64,000 bases of DNA from positions 124,001-188,000 of the forward strand of contig NZ_JABMCF010000035.1 of the NCBI RefSeq assembly GCF_013359815.1. The letters are read 5' to 3'. The stretch is from Curtobacterium flaccumfaciens (GTDB taxonomy: Bacteria > Actinomycetota > Actinomycetes > Actinomycetales > Microbacteriaceae). Below, piece by piece: positions 17,193 to 25,494 of this stretch (position 1 is the stretch's first letter; the number at the start of each line of letters is the position of its first letter). The notes below the pieces were generated by a model that worked only from the letters and a program-made list of their open reading frames with translations, searched no databases and was not told the origin of the DNA. The position numbers and the translations under genes were made by a program.

Positions 17193-17707
17193 CCGAGTCG
17201 GCGCGCGTCCTGCTCGACACCACCGTCGACGGCACCGACGCGATGGGGGAGCTCGGCGCCCGGCTGGCCGCCGTGCTGCGCGCGGGGGACCTCGTCGTGC
17301 TGACCGGGCCGCTCGGTGCCGGCAAGACGACCCTGACGCGCGGGCTCGGCGCCGCACTCGGTGCGCGCGGCCAGGTGTCCAGCCCGACCTTCGTCCTCGC
17401 CCGGACGCACCCGACGACCGCCGGCCCCGACCTGGTGCACGTCGACGCCTACCGTCTGTCCGACCCGGTCGAGCTGGACGACCTCGACCTCGACTGGGAC
17501 GCCGCCATCGTCGTCGTCGAGTGGGGGCGCGGCATGGTCGACGGCATCAGCGACAGCGTGCTCGACGTCGAGATCACCCGGGCCACCGGCACCGACGCGG
17601 CCGACCACGGTGTCGACGACGACCTCGATCCGGACGACGTGCCCGACGAGCCGCGCCGGGTCGTCGTCACCGCGACGGGGCCGCGCTGGACGGGCGTCGA
17701 CCTCTGA
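17189..17707 (+). CDS. tsaE: tRNA t6A biosynthesis ATPase TsaE
   Basis: TsaE is the ATPase that works with TsaB and TsaD to make threonylcarbamoyl-adenosine at position 37 of ANN-decoding tRNAs. The 172-residue product has the P-loop GPLGAGKTT, the switch region VSSPTFVLART, an HVDAYRL motif and VVVEWG. The C-terminus has an acidic insert of about 20 residues before RVVVTATGPRW. It overlaps the racemase gene by four bases (GTGA). TsaB, RimI and TsaD follow after an unusual 3-kb insertion. Confidence 0.94.
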   Translation: MTESARVLLDTTVDGTDAMGELGARLAAVLRAGDLVVLTGPLGAGKTTLTRGLGAALGARGQVSSPTFVLARTHPTTAGPDLVHVDAYRLSDPVELDDLDLDWDAAIVVVEWGRGMVDGISDSVLDVEITRATGTDAADHGVDDDLDPDDVPDEPRRVVVTATGPRWTGVDL

Positions 17708-17718
17708 CCCTGCAGCGC

Positions 17719-18189
17719 GTGGACACCGGTGCGGTCGACGACCTCCGCACCTTCCTCGTCGGTGCCGACCTGACCGTCGCCGGGCTCGACCGTGCTGGCC
17801 ACGACCGTGCCGGTCTCGAGCCGACCGTCCGGCTGTGGGTCGACCGTGCCGAGGACGGCCGCGTGGTCGGCAGCACCGGGTACGAGACGAGCGCCGACGG
17901 CGTCCACGTGCTCGTCCGCAGCGTGGCGGTCGCGCCGCAGCTCCGGGGGCTCGGCCACGGCACCCGGCTCGCGCGCTTCGCCGTCGACCACGCCGCGGTC
18001 ACGGGCGCGCGACGGGCGTGGCTGTTCTCGCGGCGCTCCGGTCCGTTCTGGCAGTCGCTCGGGTTCACCCTCGCCGGCCGCGACGACCTGGCGGCCGCCC
18101 TGGCCGCCACCCACCAGGTCCGGTCGTTCCGGCGGACCGGGCAGCTCGCGCGCGAGGTCGCCTGGTCCCTCGACCTGACCGCGGTGTGA
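17719..18189 (+). CDS. GNAT-family N-acetyltransferase
   Basis: A GNAT-fold protein of about 156 residues with the acetyl-CoA loop VAPQLRGLGHGTRL and a typical final strand pattern (RAWLFSRRSGPFWQSLGF). The protein or small molecule it acetylates is unknown. The GTG at 17719 is the first conventional start. A CTG at 17704 overlaps the tsaE stop (CTGA) and would restore the usual first GNAT strand (LTLQRVDTGAVDDL), so the true start could be this rare codon. It is coupled to tsaE. Confidence 0.8.
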   Translation: MDTGAVDDLRTFLVGADLTVAGLDRAGHDRAGLEPTVRLWVDRAEDGRVVGSTGYETSADGVHVLVRSVAVAPQLRGLGHGTRLARFAVDHAAVTGARRAWLFSRRSGPFWQSLGFTLAGRDDLAAALAATHQVRSFRRTGQLAREVAWSLDLTAV

Positions 18190-18253
18190 GCCGGCGCGGC
18201 CGGGCGACAGCGGGTGTCCCGGTACCACCCAGCCGGCTCCGGGAGGATGCGGT

Positions 18254-18862
18254 GTGCCGACGCTCATCGTGACCGCCCACCCGGACCCCGACTCCCTCAC
18301 CCACCACCTCGCGGCTCGCCTGCGGGACGCCCTGCCCGCGGGGACGGTCGAGACCGCCGACCTGGCGGCCGAGGGGTTCGACCCGCGCTTCACCCTCGCC
18401 GACCGGCAGACCTACCGGACCGGCACGGACGCGCTGGCCGACGTCGTCGCCGAGCAGCAGCGCATCGACCGCGCCACCGACCTCGTCCTCGTGTTCCCGG
18501 TCTGGTGGTGGTCCGTGCCCGCGGTGCTCAAGGGGTGGATCGACCGCGTGTTCGTGAACGGCTGGGCGTTCGACGTCGATCCGGACGGCGGCATCCGTCG
18601 GGCGCTCGAACGGCTCACTGTCCACCTGGTGCCGATCGCGGGCGACGACGCCGGCGTGTACGAACGGCACGGGTACGCCGAGGGGCTCCGGACGCAGGTC
18701 GAGCACGGCATTGTCGACTTCTGCGGTGCCCGGCGGGGCGCCACCGTGTTCGTGCACGACTCCGAGACCGAGGACGCCGAGGCCCGCGAGCGCGCGGTCG
18801 CCGCGGCGGTGGAGGGTGTCCGTCGGGCGGTCGTCGACCGTGCCCCGGCCGGCGACCGGTAG
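18254..18862 (+). CDS. Flavodoxin-fold NAD(P)H oxidoreductase
   Basis: A 202-residue NQO1/MdaB-type flavoprotein. It starts TLIVTAHPDPDSLTHHLA, the FMN/FAD phosphate loop of this family, and contains LVLVFPVWWWSVPAVLKGWIDRVF, the highly conserved central motif. Members reduce quinones or other acceptors with two electrons in the cytoplasm, often as a redox defence. The GTG at 18254 has GGGAGG seven bases upstream. It is the first gene of the segment that separates tsaE from tsaB. Confidence 0.87.
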   Translation: MPTLIVTAHPDPDSLTHHLAARLRDALPAGTVETADLAAEGFDPRFTLADRQTYRTGTDALADVVAEQQRIDRATDLVLVFPVWWWSVPAVLKGWIDRVFVNGWAFDVDPDGGIRRALERLTVHLVPIAGDDAGVYERHGYAEGLRTQVEHGIVDFCGARRGATVFVHDSETEDAEARERAVAAAVEGVRRAVVDRAPAGDR

Positions 18863-18899
18863 CCTCGCAGCAGATCTGGTCAGCGCGAACGGGGGAACC

Positions 18900-19394
18900 A
18901 TGCGCATCGTCCTCGACACCGGCGGCTTCAGCGACGTGGAGGTCGGCACGGTGGACCGTGACGACACCGAGTTGGTGTTCCGGTCGCCCGCAGGAGCGGT
19001 CGTGGCACGCCATCCGGTGACCGCCGTCGTCTGCCTGGACGTCCGGGCGACCGGCCCGCGGTCAGCGTCGGCGCCGGTGCCGGCCGTCGCCACGACGTCC
19101 GGAGCGGACGACCCGTCGTCCCCGCTGGTGGTCCGGGCTGCACCGACCGGCAACCCGCAGGTCGACGCTGCTCGGCTCGACCGGCCCGCCGCCTACGCGC
19201 CGTGGACGCAGCAAGAGGACACCGGGCTCGAGGCAATGACGGCCGCGGGGATGTCCGTGGCGGACGTTGCGATCGTCCTGCGTCGCCAGGACGGCGGTGT
19301 GCGGTCCCGGCTGCGGCACCTTCGAGGAGCAGCGGACGAGGCCGCGACGGGTACGGGCGCGACGTCGCCCACCAGCACGGTCCGTTTCGACTAG
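18900..19394 (+). CDS. Unknown protein with a C-terminal SANT/Myb-like helix bundle
   Basis: I do not recognise the family. The 164-residue product has a short beta-rich N-terminus (MRIVLDTGGFSDVEVGTV), a middle rich in Ala, Pro and Ser, and at about 118-152 a segment YAPWTQQEDTGLEAM followed by ADVAIVLRRQDGGVRSRLRHL. This resembles a SANT/Myb-like or helicase-associated three-helix DNA-binding unit (W...E...G..AE..GR....V..RL). GGGGGA precedes the ATG. A regulatory role is possible but inferred only from that segment. Confidence 0.65.
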   Translation: MRIVLDTGGFSDVEVGTVDRDDTELVFRSPAGAVVARHPVTAVVCLDVRATGPRSASAPVPAVATTSGADDPSSPLVVRAAPTGNPQVDAARLDRPAAYAPWTQQEDTGLEAMTAAGMSVADVAIVLRRQDGGVRSRLRHLRGAADEAATGTGATSPTSTVRFD

Positions 19395-19496
19395 CCGCGG
19401 CCCCCTGACTTGCATGACGGATCGAACGTCCCCGCGTCCCGACGTGCAGGTGCTTGGAAGTTCGATCTGAAGTTATAGGGCAGAGGGCACTTTGCT

Positions 19497-19502
19497 TATG
19501 AT
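19497..19502 (+). promoter_or_regulatory. -10 box (TATGAT) before the Fic gene
   Basis: TATGAT ends six bases before the ATG at 19509. The six bases between are GAGGAG, which also resemble a ribosome-binding site. The preceding 100 bases are visibly richer in A/T than the surroundings. Confidence 0.4.
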
Positions 19503-19508
19503 GAGGAG

Positions 19509-20675
19509 ATGCGCCGAGAAGACTTCCGATCAGAACGCTTCGGCACACTCGCCACGCGTCCGTTGTCCGAGTGGCCGCACGCCTACTTCTTGCCCGCGCC
19601 GTTACCACGTGAGCTCGTCCTCGAGCCGATGACGAACGCCGCAGTTTCCCGCGCGGACATCGCGATCGGTCGGCTCGCCGGGCTCGGGCAGCTCATCCAG
19701 GAACCAGAACTCCTGCTCGGCCCGTCCATGGCGCAGGAGGCGCTGGCGAGTTCGCGCATCGAGGGAACCCAGGCGTCACTGAGCGATGTGCTCAGCGTCG
19801 AGAACGACGACGAGATCCTCGACGAGGATCTCCGCGAGGTGGACAACTACCTCCGGGCCGCCCGCGAAGGAGTGGCGCTCCTCGCAGATCTCCCCATCAC
19901 CCAACGGTTCATCTGTTCGCTCCACGAGACCCTGATGCGGGACGTCCGTGGGGACGAGAAGTCGCCCGGTGAGCTTCGTCGCTCACCAGTGTGGATCGGA
20001 TCTCCGAACGCTCGACCGGAGACTGCCCGGTTCATCCCGCCGCACCAGGACCACCTTCCCGAGACCCTTGACGACTGGGAGCGTTTCGTCAACGCACCAC
20101 TGGACTCGATGTCGGTCACGGTGAAGTGCGCCCTGATGCACTACCAGTTCGAGACGATCCACCCGTTCCTCGACGGCAATGGTCGGATCGGGCGCCTCCT
20201 GATCGGGTTCTCGCTGATCGCAGACGGCATCCTGCCCGCGCCGATCTTGCACATCTCGGGGTACTTCGAACAACACCGAACCGAGTACTACGAGCGGTTG
20301 CAGGCCGTTCGGGAGCGCGGAGAGGTCAACGAGTGGATCCAGTTCTTCGCCGAGGCGGTGACCGTCCGAGCGAATGACAGCGCCGAGCGGATCCGGAAGC
20401 TCGTGGAGATCCGCGAGCGATACCGCCTCGCTGCGCGGACGGAGCGTTCGGCGCTCCCCGGGCTCGTCGACGTGATCTTCAAGAACCCCGTCCTCACGGT
20501 GGCGTCGGTCCGGAGGGCGCTCGGCGTGTCACAGCCGACGGCATCCGCGTTGCTCCGTCGAGCCGAGGAGTACGGCTGGCTCCGGTCACTCGGGCGAGCG
20601 GGCAGAGGCGGTCGCGAGCGCTGGCGTGCCGACGAGATCTGGAACGCGGTCGCTGGCAGTCTCGACGAGGACTGA
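19509..20675 (+). CDS. Fic-domain protein (class II) with C-terminal winged helix
   Basis: A 388-residue protein with the catalytic motif HPFLDGNGR at about 218-226, which transfers AMP (or another nucleotide moiety) to a protein hydroxyl. The inhibitory helix motif SSRIEG at about 81-86 precedes the Fic core, as in class II Fic proteins, so the active site is self-blocked until the Glu moves. The C-terminus (about 318-388) is a winged-helix DNA-binding region (TVASVRRALGVSQPTASALL). The target is unknown. The codon use is less G/C-biased than in the neighbouring tsa genes, consistent with acquisition. Confidence 0.92.
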   Translation: MRREDFRSERFGTLATRPLSEWPHAYFLPAPLPRELVLEPMTNAAVSRADIAIGRLAGLGQLIQEPELLLGPSMAQEALASSRIEGTQASLSDVLSVENDDEILDEDLREVDNYLRAAREGVALLADLPITQRFICSLHETLMRDVRGDEKSPGELRRSPVWIGSPNARPETARFIPPHQDHLPETLDDWERFVNAPLDSMSVTVKCALMHYQFETIHPFLDGNGRIGRLLIGFSLIADGILPAPILHISGYFEQHRTEYYERLQAVRERGEVNEWIQFFAEAVTVRANDSAERIRKLVEIRERYRLAARTERSALPGLVDVIFKNPVLTVASVRRALGVSQPTASALLRRAEEYGWLRSLGRAGRGGRERWRADEIWNAVAGSLDED

Positions 20676-20700
20676 CGCCTTGCCCCGCCCCGCCTACGAT
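20672..20700 (+). promoter_or_regulatory. Promoter of tsaB-rimI-tsaD
   Basis: CTGACG (20672-20677) and TACGAT (20695-20700) are 17 bases apart, and the -10 box ends six bases before the tsaB GTG. The -35 box overlaps the Fic stop codon. This promoter would make the tsa genes independent of the inserted segment upstream. Confidence 0.55.
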
Positions 20701-20706
20701 GGACGG

Positions 20707-21342
20707 GTGCTGCTCGCGATCGACACCTCCGCCGGGACCTCCGTCGCCGTCGTCGACCCGGCCACCGGCCGGGCCCTCGCGACGCGCGACACCGAGGACA
20801 GCCGCCGGCACGCCGAGGTGATCGGCCCGTTCCTCGCCGAGACCCTCGCCGAGGCCGGCATCACCGGAGCCGACGTCACCGGGGTCGTCGCCGGCATGGG
20901 CCCCGGCCCCTTCACCGGCCTGCGCGTCGGCATCGCTGCCGCCCGCACCTTCGCCGCAGCCCGCGGCGTCCCCGTCCTGCCCCTCGTCAGCCACGACGCC
21001 GTCGCCCTCGACCAGCGCGATTCGGGCGCCGCCGGTCCGTTCGTCGTCCTCACGGACGCCCGCCGCCGCGAGGTCTACTGGAGCGCCTACGACGCCGACG
21101 GCGTCCGCGTGGCCGGCCCCGGACTCGCCAAGCCCGCCGATCTCGACGACGCGATCCGCGCCTCCCGGCCCGCAGCGGTGGGCTGGGACCGCGTGACGGT
21201 CGCGTCCATCCCGGCCTGGAGGCTCGGCTCGCTCGCCGCGGACCGGCTCGCGTCCGGTGCGGCGTTCGACCAGGACACGCCCCTGTACCTGCGCGAGCCC
21301 GACGTCACGGTGCCGGGTGCGCCCAAGCGGGTGAAGCAGTGA
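20707..21342 (+). CDS. tsaB: tRNA t6A biosynthesis protein TsaB
   Basis: TsaB is the ASKHA-fold partner that stabilises TsaD in the threonylcarbamoyl transferase complex. The 211-residue product starts VLLAIDTSAGTSVAVVD and has the family signature GMGPGPFTGLRVG and the LVSHDAVAL segment. The length is normal. The GTG is set by the -10 box six bases before it. It overlaps rimI by four bases (GTGA). Confidence 0.94.
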   Translation: MLLAIDTSAGTSVAVVDPATGRALATRDTEDSRRHAEVIGPFLAETLAEAGITGADVTGVVAGMGPGPFTGLRVGIAAARTFAAARGVPVLPLVSHDAVALDQRDSGAAGPFVVLTDARRREVYWSAYDADGVRVAGPGLAKPADLDDAIRASRPAAVGWDRVTVASIPAWRLGSLAADRLASGAAFDQDTPLYLREPDVTVPGAPKRVKQ

Positions 21343-21884
21343 CCCTGCCGGACGGGCTCCGCCTGCGGCGAGCACACCCGCAGGACCTCGACGACATCAT
21401 GTGGCTCGAGCACGTCTCGTTCCCGACGGACGCCTGGTCGGCGTCGCAGATGTCCGGCGAGCTGTACTCACCGCACGGGTACTACGTCGTGATCGAGACG
21501 GCCGACGACACGTCCGCGCCGCTGGTCGTCGGGTACGCCGGGCTCTCGTCGCTCGCGGGCAACCCGGTCGCCGACGTGCAGACCATCGCCGTCGCCGCGG
21601 ACCAGCGCGGCAAGGGGCTCGGGCGGGTCCTGTTCACGGAACTGGTCGACGAGGCCCGGCGGCGCGGCGTGCGCGAGGTGTTCCTCGAGGTGCGCGCGGA
21701 CAACCCCGTCGCGCAGGCGATGTACACGGCGTTCGGGTTCGAGCACATCGCCACCCGGCCGCGCTACTACCAACCGGACGGCGTCGACGCGTGGGTGATG
21801 CGGGCGGAACTCCCCGGCCCGGACGCCGAGCGGTCGTCCGGCGTCGGACCCATCGGACAGGAGGCCCTCGGTGAGCGCGACTGA
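21339..21884 (+). CDS. rimI: Ribosomal protein S18 alanine N-acetyltransferase-like (RimI)
   Basis: A 181-residue GNAT enzyme that, by family and by its place between tsaB and tsaD, should be RimI, which acetylates the N-terminus of S18 and other proteins. The acetyl-CoA loop is [14 protein letters not shown], and [23 protein letters not shown] is the family's C-terminal motif. The C-terminal 20 residues extend beyond the usual end and overlap the start of tsaD by 14 bases. A general GNAT function cannot be excluded. Confidence 0.9.
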   Translation: MTLPDGLRLRRAHPQDLDDIMWLEHVSFPTDAWSASQMSGELYSPHGYYVVIETADDTSAPLVVGYAGLSSLAGNPVADVQTIAVAADQRGKGLGRVLFTELVDEARRRGVREVFLEVRADNPVAQAMYTAFGFEHIATRPRYYQPDGVDAWVMRAELPGPDAERSSGVGPIGQEALGERD

Positions 21885-22926
21885 ACCACTGGTGCTCGGC
21901 ATCGAGACGAGCTGCGACGAGACCGGCGTCGGCATCGTGCGGGGGAGCACCCTGCTGGCGAACGTGATCGCCTCGAGCATGGACGAGCACGCGCGCTACG
22001 GCGGGGTCGTGCCCGAGGTCGCCGCACGGGCCCACCTGGAGGCGATGACCCCGACGCTGCACGAGGCGCTCGACCGCGCCGGTGTCACCCTCGACGAACT
22101 CGACGCCGTCGCAGTGACCGCCGGGCCGGGCCTGGCGGGGGCGCTCATGGTCGGGGTGGGGGCCGCGAAGGCACTCGCCGTGGCCACGGGCAAGCCCCTG
22201 TACGGCGTGAACCACCTGGTCGGGCACGTCGGCGCCGACGTGCTGCGCGAGGACGGCAGTGAGATCGAGCTGCCGACGATCGCGCTGCTGGTCTCCGGTG
22301 GCCACACGTCGCTGCTGCTGGTGCGGGACCTGGTCGGCGACGTCGAACTGCTCGGCGAGACGATCGACGACGCGGCGGGCGAGGCGTTCGACAAGGTCGC
22401 GCGGCTGCTCGGGCTGCCCTACCCCGGTGGCCCGCAGATCGACCGTGCGGCGGCCGACGGCGACCCGACGGCGATCCGGTTCCCCCGGGGGCTGACGCTG
22501 CCGAAGGACATGGCCGCGCACCGGTACGACTTCTCGTTCTCGGGGCTCAAGACCGCCGTCGCACGGTGGGTCGAGCGCTGCCGCGACGAGGGCCGCGAGG
22601 TGCCGGTGGCCGACGTCGCCGCGAGCTTCCGCGAGGCCGTCGTCGACGTCCTGCTGACCAAGGCCCTGAACGCGTGCCGCGACACCGGCGTCGACCGGCT
22701 GCTGCTCGGTGGCGGGGTCGTCGCGAACGCCCGACTGCGACAGGTCGCCGAGGAGCGCTGCGCGGCCGCGGGTGTGCGGCTCCGGATCCCACCGTTCGAC
22801 CTGTGCACGGACAACGGCGCGATGATCGCCGCCGTCGGCGCCCGACTCGTGGCCGAGGGGCACGCGCCGAGCGACCTCGGCATCGCGGCGGACTCGACCC
22901 TGCCGGTGACGACCGTCCAGGTCTGA
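21871..22926 (+). CDS. tsaD: tRNA N6-adenosine threonylcarbamoyltransferase
   Basis: TsaD moves the threonylcarbamoyl group from TC-AMP to A37 of tRNA. The 351-residue product contains [16 protein letters not shown], the metal-binding ARAHLEAM histidine, [20 protein letters not shown], and [11 protein letters not shown] with DNGAMIA near the end, all conserved in the Kae1/Qri7/YgjD family. GGACAGGAGG precedes the GTG. It is the last gene of the tsaB-rimI-tsaD unit. Confidence 0.96.
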   Translation: MSATEPLVLGIETSCDETGVGIVRGSTLLANVIASSMDEHARYGGVVPEVAARAHLEAMTPTLHEALDRAGVTLDELDAVAVTAGPGLAGALMVGVGAAKALAVATGKPLYGVNHLVGHVGADVLREDGSEIELPTIALLVSGGHTSLLLVRDLVGDVELLGETIDDAAGEAFDKVARLLGLPYPGGPQIDRAAADGDPTAIRFPRGLTLPKDMAAHRYDFSFSGLKTAVARWVERCRDEGREVPVADVAASFREAVVDVLLTKALNACRDTGVDRLLLGGGVVANARLRQVAEERCAAAGVRLRIPPFDLCTDNGAMIAAVGARLVAEGHAPSDLGIAADSTLPVTTVQV

Positions 22927-23012
22927 CCAGTTCGGCCCCGGTCCTTCTTCGGGAGCCTGTGGGAGGATTCACACGGGCGTCGGAGAGACCGGACGCCCGA
23001 GAGGGGTGGACG

Positions 23013-23777
23013 GTGTCCGATCAGAACGAGTGGCCGAAGCCGGGCGAGACGCCGAACGGCCCGGCGAACGGACAGCCCGACGGCACGCCCGCCCCGGACG
23101 CCCCGCAGGCTCCTGACGCACCGCAGGCGCCGTCGGCCCCGGAAGCGCCCCAGAACCCGTACGGCCAGCAGCAGGACCCGTACGCGGCCCCACAGCAGCA
23201 GAACCCGTACGGCGCTCCGCAGCAGCCGCAGAACCCGTACGGTCAGCAGCAGCAGTCGAACCCGTACGGGCAGCAGCAGAACCCCTACGCGGCACCGCAG
23301 GCCTCGTCGAACCCGTACGCGGCCCCGCAGCAGCAGAACCCGTACGCGGCTCCGCAGCAGCAGCAGAACGCGTACGGCGCCCCGCAGAACCCGTACGGCC
23401 AGCAGCAGAACCCGTACGCGCAGCAGCAGCAGCCCTACGCGTCGAACCCGTACACGTACCAGCCCTACGCGCAGCGCCCGAAGACGAACGTCCTGTCGAT
23501 CCTGTCGATCGTCTTCGCGTTCGGCGGCATCATCATCTGGCCGATCATCATCCTGACGAGCCCGGCCGGCGCGATCATGGGCCACATCGCCCTCGGCAAG
23601 ATCAAGCAGACCGGCGAGGGTGGCCGCGGCCTGGCGCTCGCCGGCATCATCGGTGGCTGGATCCTGACGGGCCTGTTCATCCTGATCGTCGCCCTGGTGT
23701 GGATCTCGATCGCGAACGCGTCGGACTACTCGGACTACTCCGACTACAGCTCGAACTCCGGCGCCTTCGTCAACTGA
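23013..23777 (+). CDS. DUF4190-type membrane protein with Gln/Pro/Tyr-rich repeats
   Basis: A 254-residue protein. Residues 1-150 are low-complexity and cytoplasmic, made of NPYG, PYAAPQQQ and NPYGQQQ units. Residues 155-235 hold two hydrophobic segments, and the first (NVLSILSIVFAFGGIIIWPI) with IMGHIALGKIKQTGEGGRGLALAGIIGGW matches the DUF4190 pattern. The C-terminus is a repeated SDYSDYSDYSS. DUF4190 proteins are widespread in actinobacteria and uncharacterised. GAGGGG precedes the GTG. Confidence 0.82.
   Translation: MSDQNEWPKPGETPNGPANGQPDGTPAPDAPQAPDAPQAPSAPEAPQNPYGQQQDPYAAPQQQNPYGAPQQPQNPYGQQQQSNPYGQQQNPYAAPQASSNPYAAPQQQNPYAAPQQQQNAYGAPQNPYGQQQNPYAQQQQPYASNPYTYQPYAQRPKTNVLSILSIVFAFGGIIIWPIIILTSPAGAIMGHIALGKIKQTGEGGRGLALAGIIGGWILTGLFILIVALVWISIANASDYSDYSDYSSNSGAFVN
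23151..23473 (+). repeat. Imperfect coding repeats (NPYGQQQ/NPYAAPQQQ)
   Basis: Units of roughly 24-36 bases built on AACCCGTACG and CAGCAGCAG recur about ten times within the DUF4190-type gene. They are coding and irregular, so not a CRISPR array. Such repeats can vary in number between strains. Confidence 0.85.
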
Positions 23778-23816
23778 CGCCGACGCGCCCGCAGCACCGC
23801 ACGCGGCCCCCGGCCG

Positions 23817-25019
23817 TCAGCCGACCGTGTCGGAGAGCCGCTCGCACAGGATCGCCGTGTGGCGTCCCTCCAGGCGGGTGAGCACGAGCGTGACGCGACC
23901 CGACCCGCGCAACCGCAGCCGCTTGCGGAACTGCGCCGGGTCGACGTCGACGCCGCGCTTCTTGATCTCGACGGTGCCGATGCCGTCGGCGGCGAGCCGT
24001 GCGGCCAGGCGCTTGACGTCGAGCGGCATCGTGTCGAGCACCCGGAAGCCCTGCGCGAAGGGCGTCGTGGCGGCGCGGTCGGACGTGACGTAGGCGATGC
24101 CCTCGGACAGCATGTGCCCGTCGAGGCCCCGCGCCAGGTCGCCGATCAGCCGTGCGCGGATCACGGCGCCGTCGGGCTCGTACAGGTAGGCACCGAGCGG
24201 TCCGACCTCGGCATCGTCGGCGTCGGCCGCTCCGGTCATCTCGGCGATGCCGTGTGCGCCGATGACGGTGGCAGCGCGGCGGATCCCGGGGCGGGCGAGG
24301 GGGCCGAACCACAGGGCGAGCTCCACGACCTCGCGGTCGACGGAGGTCCACTGCGCCTCGGCGGTGTCCGGGATTAGGTCGCGGTCGATGCCCGGTCCGA
24401 GCTTCACACCGGTCGGCGTCGTCGTCGCCGCGGCGAACACGGTGTCGAGCGAGGGGGACCAGTCGTCCGGGTCGGCGAGGCGGCGGGTGTCCGAGTGCCC
24501 GGAGGTGCGGCGTGCGGGGTCCATCCACACGCCGTCCACCGCGGACAGGTCGAAGGACGCGGCATCACCGAGCTCCACCCGCGCGTTCGGCCACACCGCG
24601 AGGTTGTGGGTCGCGACGGCCGCCGTCACCTCGTCGCGGTCGACGGCGGTGACGTCGAGGTCGAGCGCCGCCATCGCCATGGCGTCCCCGCCGATGCCGC
24701 AGCCGAGGTCGGCGACACGGGTCAGCCCGGCCGCGGCGAAGCGTCCGGCGTGCTGGGCCGCGACCTGCAGCCGGGTGGCCTGCTCGAGCCCGGCCTCGGT
24801 GAATAGCATGCGGGAGGCGAAGTCGCCGAACTTGCCGCGGGCCTTCAGCCGCAGTTTCGCCTGGGTCAGCACCGCGGCGACCAGCCGGGGATCGTGCCCC
24901 TCGGCGCGCAGCCGGGACACCACACGGACGATCTCGCCGCCGTCGGAGACGCCCGGGGTACGGTCGAGCAGGGCCATCCCGTCGGGGGTCAGCAGTGCGG
25001 TGAGTTCGGCGGCGTCCAT
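23817..25019 (-). CDS. Class I SAM-dependent methyltransferase with THUMP-like C-terminal domain
   Basis: A 400-residue cytoplasmic protein. Residues about 88-190 form a Rossmann methyltransferase with the SAM motif VADLGCGIGGDAMAMA, an acidic loop DVTAVDRDE and the WMDPARR motif. The C-terminus (about 315-395) matches the THUMP-like domain found attached to such enzymes (LAADGIGTVEIKKRGVDVDP, then RVTLVLTRLEGRHTAILC). Actinobacterial homologues are annotated only as THUMP-like methyltransferases; an RNA substrate is likely but unproven. It is divergent from groES. Confidence 0.87.
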   Translation of the reverse strand: MDAAELTALLTPDGMALLDRTPGVSDGGEIVRVVSRLRAEGHDPRLVAAVLTQAKLRLKARGKFGDFASRMLFTEAGLEQATRLQVAAQHAGRFAAAGLTRVADLGCGIGGDAMAMAALDLDVTAVDRDEVTAAVATHNLAVWPNARVELGDAASFDLSAVDGVWMDPARRTSGHSDTRRLADPDDWSPSLDTVFAAATTTPTGVKLGPGIDRDLIPDTAEAQWTSVDREVVELALWFGPLARPGIRRAATVIGAHGIAEMTGAADADDAEVGPLGAYLYEPDGAVIRARLIGDLARGLDGHMLSEGIAYVTSDRAATTPFAQGFRVLDTMPLDVKRLAARLAADGIGTVEIKKRGVDVDPAQFRKRLRLRGSGRVTLVLTRLEGRHTAILCERLSDTVG

Positions 25020-25058
25020 GCGTCGATCCTCGCAGGTGCTGCGTGTTCTCCGGATGTG

Positions 25059-25085
25059 CTGGCACTCGGATTGACCGAGTGCCAG
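25059..25085 (+). promoter_or_regulatory. CIRCE operator 1 (HrcA site) overlapping the groES -35
   Basis: CTGGCACTC, nine bases, GAGTGCCAG: a perfect 9-9-9 inverted repeat close to the CIRCE consensus TTAGCACTC-N9-GAGTGCTAA. The groES -35 box lies in the nine-base spacer, so bound HrcA would block RNA polymerase. Confidence 0.85.
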
Positions 25086-25099
25086 AGGCCCCCTAGAGT
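25071..25099 (+). promoter_or_regulatory. groES promoter
   Basis: TTGACC (25071-25076) and TAGAGT (25094-25099) are 17 bases apart, the best housekeeping promoter in the window. The transcript would start near 25106, at the second CIRCE element. Confidence 0.8.
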
Positions 25100-25104
25100 T
25101 GGCG

Positions 25105-25131
25105 TTGGCACTCTCCTGTGCGAAGTGCCAA
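25105..25131 (+). promoter_or_regulatory. CIRCE operator 2 at the groES transcription start
   Basis: TTGGCACTC, nine bases, AAGTGCCAA: a second CIRCE-like inverted repeat with one arm mismatch, spanning the predicted transcription start. Together with operator 1 it brackets the -10 box. Confidence 0.8.
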
Positions 25132-25179
25132 CCCGGTTTTCATCTGTACCGAGTCCGTACCGAGAAAGAAGAGGTCACC

Positions 25180-25476
25180 GTGGCCGTCAGCATCAAGCCG
25201 CTCGAGGATCGCATCGTCATCCGCCAGGTCGAGGCGGAGCAGACCACCGCTTCCGGTCTGGTCATCCCCGACACCGCGAAGGAGAAGCCCCAGGAGGGCG
25301 AGGTCGTCGCCGTGGGTCCGGGTCGCATCGACGACAACGGCAACCGCGTCCCGCTCGACGTCGCCGTGGGTGACAAGGTCATCTACTCCAAGTACGGCGG
25401 AACCGAGGTCAAGTACTCGGGCGAGGACCTGCTGGTCCTGTCGGCCCGCGATGTCCTCGCGGTCATCGTTCACTGA
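25180..25476 (+). CDS. groES: Co-chaperonin GroES
   Basis: GroES is the seven-membered lid of the GroEL folding chamber. The 98-residue product begins [20 protein letters not shown], has the mobile loop [19 protein letters not shown] and the conserved [17 protein letters not shown] end. A GAGG at 25171-25174 lies five bases before the GTG. Heat-shock control by HrcA is indicated by the two CIRCE elements upstream. No groEL follows; a terminator and rarD come next, so groEL must be elsewhere. Confidence 0.97.
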   Translation: MAVSIKPLEDRIVIRQVEAEQTTASGLVIPDTAKEKPQEGEVVAVGPGRIDDNGNRVPLDVAVGDKVIYSKYGGTEVKYSGEDLLVLSARDVLAVIVH

Positions 25477-25494
25477 GTCGAGTACTCACCACGG

